From positions 1 to 64,000 of the forward strand of contig DWXJ01000032.1 of assembly GCA_019119285.1 (NCBI GenBank): 64,000 nucleotides of DNA, written 5' to 3'. How positions within the stretch are numbered: position 1 is the first letter of the stretch; each line of letters starts with the position of its first letter. The notes beneath the pieces were generated by a model. The model had not been told where the DNA came from. It saw only the letters and a program-made list of their open reading frames with translations, and made no database searches. A program made the translations under genes and the position numbers. The DNA comes from Merdimonas faecigallinarum (lineage in GTDB: Bacteria > Bacillota > Clostridia > Lachnospirales > Lachnospiraceae). Shown here one piece after another: positions 24,937 through 34,233 of this stretch.

Positions 24937-25950
24937 ATGACGTATCAGGAAGTATTAGAGAATGCAAGAACATGTATCGGACCTTTCTGCAAAGCCTGTC
25001 CGGTATGTAATGGAAAGGCCTGCAGCAACAAGGTGCCGGGTCCCGGAGCCAAGGGAACCGGAACTGTGGCGATCCAGAATTATGACGCATGGCAGAAGAT
25101 CTGCATTAATATGGATACCATCTGTGAAAATAAACCGGTGGACACCAGCTTTGAACTGTTTGGACAGACATTCAGATATCCGATCTTTGCAGGACCGGTA
25201 GGGGCGATGAAGCTGCATTACGGAGATAAATATGACGACCTGGAATATAACAGCATTCTGGTATCTGCCTGTGCAGACGCGGGAATAGCCGCTTTCACAG
25301 GCGACGGGACGAATCCGGCAGTCATGGAAGGAGCGACGCAGGCGATCAAGGCTGCGGGAGGAAAGGGAATCCCCACCATCAAACCATGGGACATCAATAC
25401 GCTCAAAGAAAAATTCGCCCTGGTAAAGGATTCCGGAGCATTTGCCGCTGCGATGGATATCGATGCGGCCGGTCTTCCGTTCCTTAAGAATCAGACGCCT
25501 CCGGCAGGAAGCAAATCTGTAGAGGAGCTCAAAGAAGTGGTACAGGCTGCAGGGGTTCCGTTTATCTTAAAGGGAATCATGACAGTAAAGGGCGCTCTGA
25601 AGGCAAAAGAAGCAGGGGCGGCAGCCATCGTTGTATCCAACCATGGCGGACGTGTACTGGATCAGTGCCCGCCGACTGCTGAGGTGCTTCCGGAGATCGC
25701 GGAGGCTGTCGGAAAGGATATCAAGATCTTTGTGGACGGCGGCATCCGTTCCGGCGTGGACATTTTAAAAGCCCTGGCGCTTGGCGCAGACGCCGTGCTG
25801 ATCGGCCGGCCGTTTGTAACAGCCGTATACGGCGGAGCGGCAGAGGGAGTGTCAGCCCTGACAGAAAAACTTTCCGGCGAACTTGCCGATGCCATGGCAA
25901 TGTGCGGAGTACACAGCTTAAGCGAGATCACAAGAGAAGTGGTACGATAA
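24937..25950 (+). CDS. FMN-dependent alpha-hydroxy-acid oxidizing protein
   Basis: A 337-residue TIM-barrel flavoprotein of the lactate oxidase/glycolate oxidase group. FMN and active-site motifs are VSNHGGRVLD with the catalytic His-Gly-Gly-Arg, VDGGIRSGVDILKAL and GADAVLIGRPF. Unlike classical members it starts with five cysteines in CIGPFCKACPVCNGKAC (residues 13-29), possibly a metal or iron-sulfur site. In an anaerobe it is more likely a dehydrogenase or isomerase than an oxidase. Its own promoter lies upstream; holA follows by 18 bases. Confidence 0.83.
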   Translation: MTYQEVLENARTCIGPFCKACPVCNGKACSNKVPGPGAKGTGTVAIQNYDAWQKICINMDTICENKPVDTSFELFGQTFRYPIFAGPVGAMKLHYGDKYDDLEYNSILVSACADAGIAAFTGDGTNPAVMEGATQAIKAAGGKGIPTIKPWDINTLKEKFALVKDSGAFAAAMDIDAAGLPFLKNQTPPAGSKSVEELKEVVQAAGVPFILKGIMTVKGALKAKEAGAAAIVVSNHGGRVLDQCPPTAEVLPEIAEAVGKDIKIFVDGGIRSGVDILKALALGADAVLIGRPFVTAVYGGAAEGVSALTEKLSGELADAMAMCGVHSLSEITREVVR

Positions 25951-25968
25951 GATCCGCTGAGGAGATCT

Positions 25969-26949
25969 ATGAAAAGTATAAACGAAGATATCAAGTCAGG
26001 AACATTTAAACAGGCCTACCTCCTCTATGGGGAGGAGGCCTATTTAAAAAAGCAGTATAAAGATAAGATCACGGAAGCCATGTTCCCGGACGGGGACAGG
26101 ATGAACTATGCTTATTATGAAGGAAAAGGGATCAATCCGGGCGAGCTGATCGATCTGGCGGAGACCATGCCTTTTTTTGCAGAGCGCAGACTTATCGTGG
26201 TAGAAAACTCCGGCTTTTTTAAAACGGCGTCGCCAGAGCTTGCCGATTATGTGAAGAACATGCCAGAGACGGCATGTTTTCTGTTTGTGGAACAGGAAGT
26301 GGACAAAAGAGGCAGGCTTTATAAGGCGGTCAAAGAAAAGGGCCGTGTGGCAGAGCTTGGCATTCAGGATGAGAAAACACTTCTATACTGGATCGCCGGT
26401 AATATGAAGCGGGAAGGCAAAAAGATCAGGGAATCTTCGGCGCGTTATCTGATAAGCCGGGTGGGGACCGATATGGAGAATCTGGAGCAGGAGATGGAAA
26501 AGCTTTTTTCCTATACTCTGGGAAGGGAAGAAATCACACCGCAAGATATAGATGCGATCTGTACCGGACATATTACCAATCAGATCTTTGCCATGGTGGA
26601 TGCTGTGGCGGCCAGACAGCAGAGAAAGGCGCTGGACCTGTATTATGACCTGCTGGCGCTGAAGGAACCGCCTATGAGGATCCTGTATCTGGTGACCCGG
26701 CAGTTTAAACTCCTTCTGGAAGTAGGAGATATGGTCCGCCGGGGATATGACAAGTCCAGGATCGCCGGCGAGGCAAAACTCCACCCCTTTGTGGCCGGGA
26801 AATGCATGCAGCAGTGCCGGGCTTTTTCGGAAAAAGACTTAAGGGGAATTCTGGAAGAGGCGGCGGACATAGAAGAAAAGGTAAAGACCGGGCGGCTGAT
26901 GGACCGGATGGGCGTAGAACTTTTCATTGTAAAGAACAGTGGGATGTGA
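25969..26949 (+). CDS. holA: DNA polymerase III delta subunit
   Basis: A 326-residue clamp-loader subunit that opens the sliding clamp. The N-terminal FKQAYLLYGEEAYLKKQY, the PFFAERRLIVVENS block and the C-terminal collar helices (PMRILYLVTRQFKLLLEV) match HolA. Length is normal. It precedes lepA, as in many Firmicutes, although the usual rpsT between them is not present here. The coding end overlaps no neighbour; lepA begins 47 bases later. Confidence 0.93.
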   Translation: MKSINEDIKSGTFKQAYLLYGEEAYLKKQYKDKITEAMFPDGDRMNYAYYEGKGINPGELIDLAETMPFFAERRLIVVENSGFFKTASPELADYVKNMPETACFLFVEQEVDKRGRLYKAVKEKGRVAELGIQDEKTLLYWIAGNMKREGKKIRESSARYLISRVGTDMENLEQEMEKLFSYTLGREEITPQDIDAICTGHITNQIFAMVDAVAARQQRKALDLYYDLLALKEPPMRILYLVTRQFKLLLEVGDMVRRGYDKSRIAGEAKLHPFVAGKCMQQCRAFSEKDLRGILEEAADIEEKVKTGRLMDRMGVELFIVKNSGM

Positions 26950-26995
26950 TATACTACGCTGTGCAAAATTGTTGAACGGAAAGGGAAGAAGATAC

Positions 26996-28810
26996 GTGGC
27001 AGGAATAGAGCAGAAAAATATTCGTAATTTTTGTATTATTGCACATATTGACCATGGGAAATCTACACTGGCAGACCGGATCATTGAGATGACGGGTCTT
27101 CTGACAAAGCGGGAGATGCAGTCTCAGGTTCTGGATAATATGGATCTGGAGCGGGAGAGAGGAATTACGATCAAAGCCCAGGCGGTCCGTACGGTATATC
27201 GGGCAAAGAACGGAGAAGAATACATTTTCAATCTGATCGATACACCGGGCCATGTGGATTTTAATTATGAGGTTTCCAGAAGTCTGGCAGCCTGCGACGG
27301 CGCGATCCTGGTTGTGGATGCGGCCCAGGGGGTGGAGGCACAGACCCTGGCAAATGTGTATCTTGCTCTGGATCACGATCTGGATGTGATGCCTGTGATC
27401 AATAAGATCGACCTGCCAAGCGCAGAACCTGACCGGGTGATCGAGGAGATCGAGGATGTGATCGGGATCGAGGCTCTGGACGCGCCTAGGATCTCTGCCA
27501 AGACCGGACAGAATGTAGACGAAGTGCTGGAGCAGATCATTGAGAAGATTCCGGCTCCTTCAGGCGATCCCAAAGCGCCTTTAAAAGCGCTGATCTTTGA
27601 TTCCCTTTATGATTCCTATAAAGGTGTGATCGTTTTTTGCCGGATCAAGGAGGGGACGGTCAGAAAAGGGACGCCGATCCTGATGATGGCAACCGGCGCC
27701 AGGGCAGAGGTCGTGGAGGTCGGATATTTCGGAGCCGGCCAGTTTATTCCCTGTGATGAACTGGAAGCAGGCATGGTGGGATATATTACCGCAAGTCTGA
27801 AAAATGTGAAGGATACCCGTGTGGGCGATACCATCACCAACGCGGCAAAGCCCTGTGCGGAACCGCTTCCCGGATATAAAAAGGTAAATCCTATGGTATA
27901 TTGCGGCATGTATCCGGCAGACGGGGCTAAGTATCCGGATCTTCGGGATGCACTGGAAAAACTGCAGCTGAATGATGCGTCTTTGCAGTTTGAGCCGGAG
28001 ACGTCGATCGCACTGGGATTTGGTTTCCGTTGCGGGTTCCTGGGGCTTCTGCATCTGGAAATCATACAGGAACGTCTGGAAAGAGAGTATAACCTGGATC
28101 TGGTAACAACAGCTCCCGGAGTTATTTATAAAGTTTATAAGACCAATGGAGAAGTGATCGAGCTGACTAACCCGTCCAATCTTCCGGATCCTTCGGAGAT
28201 TGAATATATGGAAGAACCGATCGTCAAGGCCGAGATCATGGTTACCTCTGAGTTTATCGGGGCGATCATGGAACTGTGCCAGGAGAGAAGAGGCGTCTAT
28301 GACGGAATGGAATATATGGAAGAGACCCGCGCGGTTCTGCGGTACCATCTGCCTCTGAATGAAATCATCTATGATTTCTTTGATGCATTGAAATCCCGGT
28401 CCAGAGGATATGCATCCTTTGATTATGAGCTAGATGGATATGTACAGTCGAATCTCGTGAAACTGGATATCCTCATTAATAAAGAGGAAGTGGACGCCCT
28501 GTCCTTTATCGTTCATGCGGATACCGCTTATGAGCGGGGCAGAAAGATGTGCGAGAAGCTGAAGGAGGAGATCCCAAGACAATTGTTCGAGATCCCGATC
28601 CAGGCGGCCATCGGCAGCAAGATCATTGCCAGAGAGACTGTGAAGGCTATGCGTAAAGACGTGCTTGCCAAGTGCTACGGCGGAGATATCACCCGAAAGA
28701 AGAAGCTTCTGGAAAAGCAGAAAGAAGGAAAGAAGCGGATGCGTCAGGTAGGAAATGTGGAGATCCCGCAGAAAGCATTTATGAGTGTATTAAAGCTGGA
28801 TGATAAGTAA
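26996..28810 (+). CDS. lepA: Elongation factor 4
   Basis: A 604-residue translational GTPase (EF4/LepA), which back-translocates or remodels stalled ribosomes. GTPase motifs are AHIDHGKST (G1), DTPGHVDF (G3) and NKIDLP (G4); elongation-factor domains follow, and the LepA-specific C terminus contains KKRMRQVGNVEIPQ. The GTG at 26996 is chosen because GGGAAGAAG lies just ahead; a longer frame from 26939 would start inside holA. The stop overlaps the hemW start by one base. Confidence 0.97.
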   Translation: MAGIEQKNIRNFCIIAHIDHGKSTLADRIIEMTGLLTKREMQSQVLDNMDLERERGITIKAQAVRTVYRAKNGEEYIFNLIDTPGHVDFNYEVSRSLAACDGAILVVDAAQGVEAQTLANVYLALDHDLDVMPVINKIDLPSAEPDRVIEEIEDVIGIEALDAPRISAKTGQNVDEVLEQIIEKIPAPSGDPKAPLKALIFDSLYDSYKGVIVFCRIKEGTVRKGTPILMMATGARAEVVEVGYFGAGQFIPCDELEAGMVGYITASLKNVKDTRVGDTITNAAKPCAEPLPGYKKVNPMVYCGMYPADGAKYPDLRDALEKLQLNDASLQFEPETSIALGFGFRCGFLGLLHLEIIQERLEREYNLDLVTTAPGVIYKVYKTNGEVIELTNPSNLPDPSEIEYMEEPIVKAEIMVTSEFIGAIMELCQERRGVYDGMEYMEETRAVLRYHLPLNEIIYDFFDALKSRSRGYASFDYELDGYVQSNLVKLDILINKEEVDALSFIVHADTAYERGRKMCEKLKEEIPRQLFEIPIQAAIGSKIIARETVKAMRKDVLAKCYGGDITRKKKLLEKQKEGKKRMRQVGNVEIPQKAFMSVLKLDDK

Positions 28811-29916
28811 TGAGACCTTTAGAATTATATCTTCATATACCATTTTGTGTACAGAAATGTAAATATTGTGATTTCCTGTCCGCTCCGGCTCCGGCCGGAG
28901 AACGGCGGGAATATGTAGAGAGCCTTTGCCGGCAGATACGAAAGTACCATGAACTGGCGAAGGCTTATCATGTTGTCAGCATCTTTATCGGAGGGGGAAC
29001 GCCATCTCTTTTAGAAAGCTGCCAGATGGAACGGATTGTAGAGACAGTCCGGGAGACCTTTCTGCTGGAAGAGGACGTGGAGTTTACCATTGAGGCAAAT
29101 CCGGGAACTCTGACCATGGAAAAGCTGGAGACTTACCGGAAACTTGGCGTCAACCGGTTAAGCCTGGGGCTTCAGTCGGCAGATAATGATGAATTGAAAC
29201 GGCTGGGGAGAATCCACACATATGAAGAATTTCTGGAAAGCTTCCGGCTGGCCAGGCAGGCGGGATTTGGGAATATCAATGTGGATCTGATGTCCGGGAT
29301 CCCGGGACAGACGCTGACAGGGTTTGAACATACTTTAAAAACTGTGGCGGAACTGGGGCCGGAACATATTTCTGCCTATGGGCTGATCATTGAAGAAGGA
29401 ACTCCCTTTTATGAGATGTATGGAGAGAAAGGGCGGGAAAGAGCGCAGCATGCAGGAGAACTTCCGGATGAAGAGACGGAAAGAAAGATGTATCACAGGA
29501 CCAGGGAAATCCTGGAAGGATATGGATTCCTGCGCTATGAGATTTCCAATTACGCGAAGCCGGGTTTCTCATGCCGTCATAACCTGGGGTACTGGGACCG
29601 GACAGAATACCTGGGGATCGGGACCGGCGCCGCGTCTCTGATCGGACATGAGAGGTGGAACCAGGGAGAAGAGAAGATCACGCTGTCTATGCAGGATGAA
29701 ATGGAAGAGTATATGTTCCTGGGACTCAGAAAAATGGAGGGCGTGTCCCGTCGCAGATTCCGGGTGCTGTTCGGGTGTGAGATGGAAACGGTGTACGGAC
29801 AGGTGCTGGAAAATATGCAGAAAAAAAATCTCCTGGAATGTGCAGGAGATTTTGTGCGGCTGACGGAGTTTGGGATCGACGTCAGCAACTATGTGATGAG
29901 TGAATTCCTGTTATAA
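28810..29916 (+). CDS. hemW: Heme chaperone HemW-type radical SAM protein
   Basis: A 368-residue radical SAM protein of the HemW (formerly HemN-like) family, thought to carry heme in most bacteria. The cluster motif CVQKCKYC lies near residues 12-19, then GGGTPSLL and a C-terminal HemN domain with GYWDRTEYLGIGTGAASL. The fourth cysteine common to HemW is replaced by CDF. It starts one base within the lepA stop (TAATG) and is translationally coupled to it. Its last six bases overlap the convergent DUF4364 gene. Confidence 0.9.
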   Translation: MRPLELYLHIPFCVQKCKYCDFLSAPAPAGERREYVESLCRQIRKYHELAKAYHVVSIFIGGGTPSLLESCQMERIVETVRETFLLEEDVEFTIEANPGTLTMEKLETYRKLGVNRLSLGLQSADNDELKRLGRIHTYEEFLESFRLARQAGFGNINVDLMSGIPGQTLTGFEHTLKTVAELGPEHISAYGLIIEEGTPFYEMYGEKGRERAQHAGELPDEETERKMYHRTREILEGYGFLRYEISNYAKPGFSCRHNLGYWDRTEYLGIGTGAASLIGHERWNQGEEKITLSMQDEMEEYMFLGLRKMEGVSRRRFRVLFGCEMETVYGQVLENMQKKNLLECAGDFVRLTEFGIDVSNYVMSEFLL

Positions 29917-30423
29917 CAGATGCGCCATGATCCATGCGTAGATTTCTTCATTTTTCTGCTGCCAGTTGTTGGCGATCGTCTCGGCTTCCTTTTCGGTAGG
30001 CGCGGTGACGGTGAGATCGATCAGGGGAACGCCCTGCTCGACCACCTGGCAGTGAATGGAGTACTCCCGGTTGGTGTTCCGGTAGTAGTCGGACTTGACT
30101 GATACTTCATTTTTTAATTCATAATTTTTTTCTTTTAAAAAAGAATCAATATCTTCCTGAATGGCCGTGGAAATGTCATTTTTAAAAAAATGCAGAGTTT
30201 CCCGGCCTTCTTCTGTCAGATGGTAGAAGGTGCGGCTGTGAGTGGATTCCTCCCGGATAAATCCGGACTCTGCAAGCTCTGCAAGAGCCTGCTGGAGTTT
30301 AAAATAGGTGGTATATCCTTCGTCCAGGATAAACTCGGAGATCTGGGAATTTGTCAGAGGGAAATCCACTTTATTCAGCATATATAAAATAATCAGTTTG
30401 TACAATTTAAATGTTGAAGCCAT
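29911..30423 (-). CDS. DUF4364 family protein
   Basis: A 170-residue protein of a Clostridia family without known function. The N-terminal half looks like a winged helix (LTNSQISEFILDEGYTTYFK, then FYHLTEEGRETLHFF), so DNA binding is possible; the C-terminal half is a small alpha/beta domain. AAAGGAG precedes the start. Its first 17 bases overlap the end of the radical SAM gene upstream on the same strand, so the two are co-transcribed. Confidence 0.85.
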   Translation of the reverse strand: MASTFKLYKLIILYMLNKVDFPLTNSQISEFILDEGYTTYFKLQQALAELAESGFIREESTHSRTFYHLTEEGRETLHFFKNDISTAIQEDIDSFLKEKNYELKNEVSVKSDYYRNTNREYSIHCQVVEQGVPLIDLTVTAPTEKEAETIANNWQQKNEEIYAWIMAHLL

Positions 30424-31348
30424 GATGATACTCCTTTCCCTGCCACAGGTCCTGATCTTTCAGATATCTGTGGAGCTGGTTTAAGACCCGGCGTTTATGA
30501 AGGGACCATTCCGGCGCGATCAGAAGGTCTCTGGGACCGTCCCCGGTCAGACGGTGGATGACAACATCCGGCGGCAGAAGACAGAGACAGTTTCCGATAA
30601 TACGGATATACTCGTCCATGGAAGGGAGCCGGAAAGGCTCTTTTTCATACAGCACTGCCAGATCTGTATGACGCAGTACGTGAAGAAGCTGGAATTTGAT
30701 CCCCTGGATGTCCATGGCGGCAAGATAGCGGACCGTATCGGTGATCATGGACTCTGTCTCGCCCGGAAGGCCGATGATCACGTGAACGATCACATCAATG
30801 TTCCGGTCTCTCAGACTGGAGACTGCCTGCTCAAAGACGGGAAGTTCATAGCCCCGCCGGATCAGCCGTGCAGTATCCGGGTGGATGGTCTGCAGTCCCA
30901 GTTCGATCCATACCGGCTTGATTTGCCGGAGTTCTTCCAGAAGATCAAGGACCTCCGGCTCCAGACAGTCGGGCCGGGTGGCAATGGACAAAATCCGGAT
31001 ATCCGGATGACGGATGGCTTCCATAAACAGAGCCCGGAGCCTGGATACCGGTGCATAGGTGCCAGTATACGCCTGAAAATAGGCGATATATCCACCGCCT
31101 GCATATTTGGCCAAAGACTGTGCTTTTCCGGTCTCAATCTGTTCTGTGACAGACAGATGTCTGTCTGAAGCAAAGTCGCCGGACCCTCCCTGGCTGCAGA
31201 AAATACAGCCCCGGGTTCCCAGGGTTCCGTCCCGGTTGGGGCAGGTGAATCCTCCGTCCAGAGAGATCTTATACATTTTTTCTCCGTATCTGGTCCGCAG
31301 CTCATAATCCAGAGAGTGGTACCGTTTATCATTCCATTGCTTTTTCAT
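30407..31348 (-). CDS. TIGR01212-family radical SAM protein (YhcC/YtqA-like)
   Basis: A 313-residue radical SAM protein. The cluster cysteines are in GGFTCPNRDGTLGTRGCIFC (C-x7-C-x2-C spacing within residues 33-52), typical of the YhcC/YtqA group whose reaction is not established. ELGLQTIHPDTARLIRRG and the IGLPGE motif follow. The start lies at 31348. It is the first gene of a two-gene minus-strand unit with DUF4364. Confidence 0.88.
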   Translation of the reverse strand: MKKQWNDKRYHSLDYELRTRYGEKMYKISLDGGFTCPNRDGTLGTRGCIFCSQGGSGDFASDRHLSVTEQIETGKAQSLAKYAGGGYIAYFQAYTGTYAPVSRLRALFMEAIRHPDIRILSIATRPDCLEPEVLDLLEELRQIKPVWIELGLQTIHPDTARLIRRGYELPVFEQAVSSLRDRNIDVIVHVIIGLPGETESMITDTVRYLAAMDIQGIKFQLLHVLRHTDLAVLYEKEPFRLPSMDEYIRIIGNCLCLLPPDVVIHRLTGDGPRDLLIAPEWSLHKRRVLNQLHRYLKDQDLWQGKEYHHGFNI

Positions 31349-31399
31349 ACTTAACTTCTATCATACCATTACAAATGGGGCATTTCAATAAAAAAACTC

Positions 31400-31428
31400 T
31401 TTAAAAACAGATACCGTTGTAGTATAAT
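31400..31428 (+). promoter_or_regulatory. rho promoter
   Basis: TTTAAA (31400-31405), 17 bases, TATAAT (31423-31428), leaving an untranslated leader of about 100 bases before rho. Rho genes often autoregulate through such leaders; no structure was resolved here. Confidence 0.5.
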
Positions 31429-31536
31429 ACGAATGTATTTTATCCAAGTCATATCGACAGCAGAATCCCGAACATACAGATTAAGAAGAGAACAAAAAGA
31501 ATTGATGACCATAGGAAAGAAGAGGAATAGACAGAA

Positions 31537-32877
31537 ATGATGAGAGAAAAATATGAATCTCTGCCGCTGGCGACATTGAAGGATCTCGCAAAGGCGAGAG
31601 GGCTCAAAGGTGTTTCCGCATTGAAGAAAGCAGAAGTGATCGAACTGATGCTGGAGGAAGACGAAAGAGAAAGACAGGCGGAGCGGGAAACGGTTAAGGA
31701 AATGTCCGCAAATACGGGAGATAAGGATATTCATGATATCGACAAGCTGGACAGCGGAATCAAAGCCAACGGCATTCTGGAAGTGATGCCGGACGGTTAC
31801 GGATTTATCCGCAGCGCCAATTATCTGCCGGGAGAAAACGATGTATATGTATCGCCGTCCCAGATCCGTAAGTTTAATCTGAAGACAGGAGATATCCTGG
31901 AAGGCAATACCCGGATCAAGACGCAGCAGGAAAAGTTCAGCGCACTTTTATATCTGACAAAGATCAATGAACTGGATCCGATGAAAGCGGTGAGAAGGTC
32001 TAATTTTGAGGACATGACCCCCATTTTCCCGGATGAAAGACTCAGACTGGAAACAGGAAAGACAAGCACTGCTATGAGGATCGTGGATCTGTTGTCCCCT
32101 ATCGGAAAAGGACAAAGAGGTATGATCGTATCACCTCCGAAGGCTGGAAAAACCACGCTTTTAAAGCAGGTGGCGTTGTCTGTGCGCAAGAATAACCCGG
32201 AGATCCACCTTCTGATCCTGCTGATCGATGAGCGTCCGGAGGAAGTAACGGATATCAAAGAGACGATAGAAGGCGAGAATGTAGAGGTTATTTATTCTAC
32301 CTTTGATGAACTTCCGGAGCATCATAAGCGTGTGTCTGAGATGGTGATCGAACGGGCGAAGCGTCTGGTGGAACATAAGAAAGACGTTATGATCCTTCTG
32401 GACAGCATCACCAGACTGACCCGCGCCTATAACCTGACAGTACCGCCCTCAGGAAGAACGCTTTCCGGTGGTCTTGATCCTGCAGCCCTCCATACGCCGA
32501 AGCGTATCTTTGGCGCGGCCCGCAATATGCGGGAAGGAGGAAGCCTTACGATCCTTGCCACAGCGCTTGTAGATACCGGAAGCAAGATGGATGACGTTAT
32601 CTACGAAGAGTTTAAGGGAACCGGCAACATGGAACTGGTGCTTGACCGCAAGCTGTCTGAGCGCAGGATGTTCCCGGCCGTTGATATTCACAAATCCGGA
32701 ACCAGACGGGAGGATCTGCTGCTGTCAAAAGAAGAGCAGGAGGCAGTGGATACCATGCGCCGCGCATTGAACGGAATGCGGGCTGAAGAGGTGGCTGACA
32801 ATATTCTGAATATGTTCAGCAGGACCAGAAACAATGCGGAATTAATTCAATTGGTAAAAAAGACAAAATTAATCTAG
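31537..32877 (+). CDS. rho: Transcription termination factor Rho
   Basis: A 446-residue RNA-dependent ATPase that ends transcription. The N-terminal Rho-N helix domain (LATLKDLAKARGLKG) is followed by the cold-shock-like RNA-binding domain (YGFIRSANYLPGENDVYVS), then the Walker A SPPKAGKTTLLKQ near residue 200, Walker B VMILLDSITR, and the Q/R loop region with GGLDPAAL. AAAGAAGAGG precedes the start. Length is near the family norm, with no large insertion. Confidence 0.97.
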   Translation: MMREKYESLPLATLKDLAKARGLKGVSALKKAEVIELMLEEDERERQAERETVKEMSANTGDKDIHDIDKLDSGIKANGILEVMPDGYGFIRSANYLPGENDVYVSPSQIRKFNLKTGDILEGNTRIKTQQEKFSALLYLTKINELDPMKAVRRSNFEDMTPIFPDERLRLETGKTSTAMRIVDLLSPIGKGQRGMIVSPPKAGKTTLLKQVALSVRKNNPEIHLLILLIDERPEEVTDIKETIEGENVEVIYSTFDELPEHHKRVSEMVIERAKRLVEHKKDVMILLDSITRLTRAYNLTVPPSGRTLSGGLDPAALHTPKRIFGAARNMREGGSLTILATALVDTGSKMDDVIYEEFKGTGNMELVLDRKLSERRMFPAVDIHKSGTRREDLLLSKEEQEAVDTMRRALNGMRAEEVADNILNMFSRTRNNAELIQLVKKTKLI

Positions 32878-32933
32878 ACAAGGTTTGACATTTATGCTAT
32901 GATTATATAGCTGTTTAGAAAACGAATATTGAT

Positions 32934-32950
32934 CGCACGATTCCCGTGCG
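32934..32950 (+). promoter_or_regulatory. Small hairpin in the rpmE leader
   Basis: CGCACG (32934-32939) and CGTGCG (32945-32950) with a 5-base loop lie 29 bases before rpmE. TTGACA at 32885 with an AT-rich region after it may be the promoter, though no -10 at normal spacing stands out. L31 leader control is possible but unproven. Confidence 0.3.
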
Positions 32951-32979
32951 GCTGACTAAATAAAGAAGAGGTGAAAATC

Positions 32980-33183
32980 ATGAAAGAAGGAATCCATCCG
33001 GCATATCATCAGGCAACTGTAACTTGTAACTGCGGAAACACATTTGTAACAGGTTCTACCAGCGAAGACATTCACGTGGAGATCTGCTCCAAATGCCATC
33101 CATTCTATACCGGACAGCAGAAAGCTGCACAGGCTCGCGGCCGTGTAGATAAGTTCAACAAGAAATACGGAATGGGCAAATAA
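32980..33183 (+). CDS. rpmE: Ribosomal protein L31 (zinc-binding type)
   Basis: A 67-residue large-subunit protein. Cysteines in VTCNCG and CSKCHPFYTG form the zinc site of C+ type L31, so this is the zinc-replete paralog. AAGAAGAGGTG lies before the ATG at 32980; an in-frame GTG three codons earlier overlaps the ribosome site. A classic terminator follows. Confidence 0.96.
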   Translation: MKEGIHPAYHQATVTCNCGNTFVTGSTSEDIHVEICSKCHPFYTGQQKAAQARGRVDKFNKKYGMGK

Positions 33184-33197
33184 AGCTTACAAGAGAC

Positions 33198-33231
33198 GGG
33201 TTGAGGTTTTTAAGAATCTCAACCCATTTTT
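33198..33231 (+). terminator. rpmE terminator
   Basis: GGGTTGAG (33198-33205) and CTCAACCC (33218-33225) form an 8-bp stem followed by ATTTTTG. Confidence 0.85.
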
Positions 33232-33291
33232 GTGTGTGACAGATAAGTCCGGCAGGCAGATAAAAAGCCTGCCTTTGGGAGGAAGAAAAGC

Positions 33292-34233
33292 ATGAAGTCA
33301 TCCAATATCGGCGGCCAGGCCGTATTAGAGGGCATAATGATGAAGCATAAAGACGAGTATGCGGTGGCTGTGCGAAAAAGCGACGGCGAGATCATTGTGG
33401 AGAAAAATGTCTATCACAGTATTGCCGGCAGAGTAAAAGGTCTGACAAAGATCCCTTTTATCCGGGGCATTTTTAATTTTATTGATTCTCTGGTACTGGG
33501 AATCCGGACACTGACATATTCGGCATCCTTTTTTGAGGATGAGGAAGAAGAGCAAAGAGAACTATCCAGGGAAGAGGAAAAGAAGAGAGAACAGCAGGAG
33601 AAATGGCTGATGCGGGGAACCGTAGCATTTTCTGTGATCGTGGCCGTGGCTATTTTTATGGTCCTTCCCTATTTTCTGTCTTCTGTTCTGGAACCGGGAA
33701 TCCCGTCTTACCATGTCAGGACACTGGTTGAAGGATTGATCCGGATCGGCATTTTTGTGCTGTACATATTGCTGATATCCAGGATGGAAGATATTCAGAG
33801 GACCTTTATGTACCACGGAGCGGAACATAAATGCATCAATTGTATTGAACACGGACTTCCGCTGACTGTAGAGAATGTCAGGATCAGCTCCAGACAGCAT
33901 AAGCGCTGCGGGACGAGTTTTCTTTTCTTTGTACTGGCTATCAGTATTCTTTTGCTGTTTCTGATTCAGGTGGAGTCCACGGGTATGCGGGTGTTGATCC
34001 GGATCCTGCTCCTGCCGGTGATCGCCGGGATCTCTTATGAAGTGCTGAAGCTTGCGGGGAATTCTGACAATCCTCTGATCAATCTGCTCAGCAGGCCGGG
34101 GCTGGCGATTCAGAAACTGACCACCAAAGAACCGGACGACTCCATGATCGAGGTGGCGATCCAGGCAGTGGAGGCGGTATTTGACTGGAGAGCGTATGAA
34201 CGGGAAAATTTTGACACTGCAGCAGATTTATAG
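33292..34233 (+). CDS. DUF1385 (YqhQ-like) membrane protein
   Basis: A 313-residue protein of the DUF1385 family. The conserved N terminus NIGGQAVLEGIMMK and the central HGAEHKCINCIEHG and SSRQHKRCGTSF blocks identify it; the His/Cys-rich part may bind a metal. Four hydrophobic segments lie near 100-125, 135-160, 205-225 and 230-250, with an acidic linker before the first. Function unknown. It overlaps the prmC start by 38 bases, giving a conserved DUF1385-prmC-prfA order. Confidence 0.88.
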   Translation: MKSSNIGGQAVLEGIMMKHKDEYAVAVRKSDGEIIVEKNVYHSIAGRVKGLTKIPFIRGIFNFIDSLVLGIRTLTYSASFFEDEEEEQRELSREEEKKREQQEKWLMRGTVAFSVIVAVAIFMVLPYFLSSVLEPGIPSYHVRTLVEGLIRIGIFVLYILLISRMEDIQRTFMYHGAEHKCINCIEHGLPLTVENVRISSRQHKRCGTSFLFFVLAISILLLFLIQVESTGMRVLIRILLLPVIAGISYEVLKLAGNSDNPLINLLSRPGLAIQKLTTKEPDDSMIEVAIQAVEAVFDWRAYERENFDTAADL

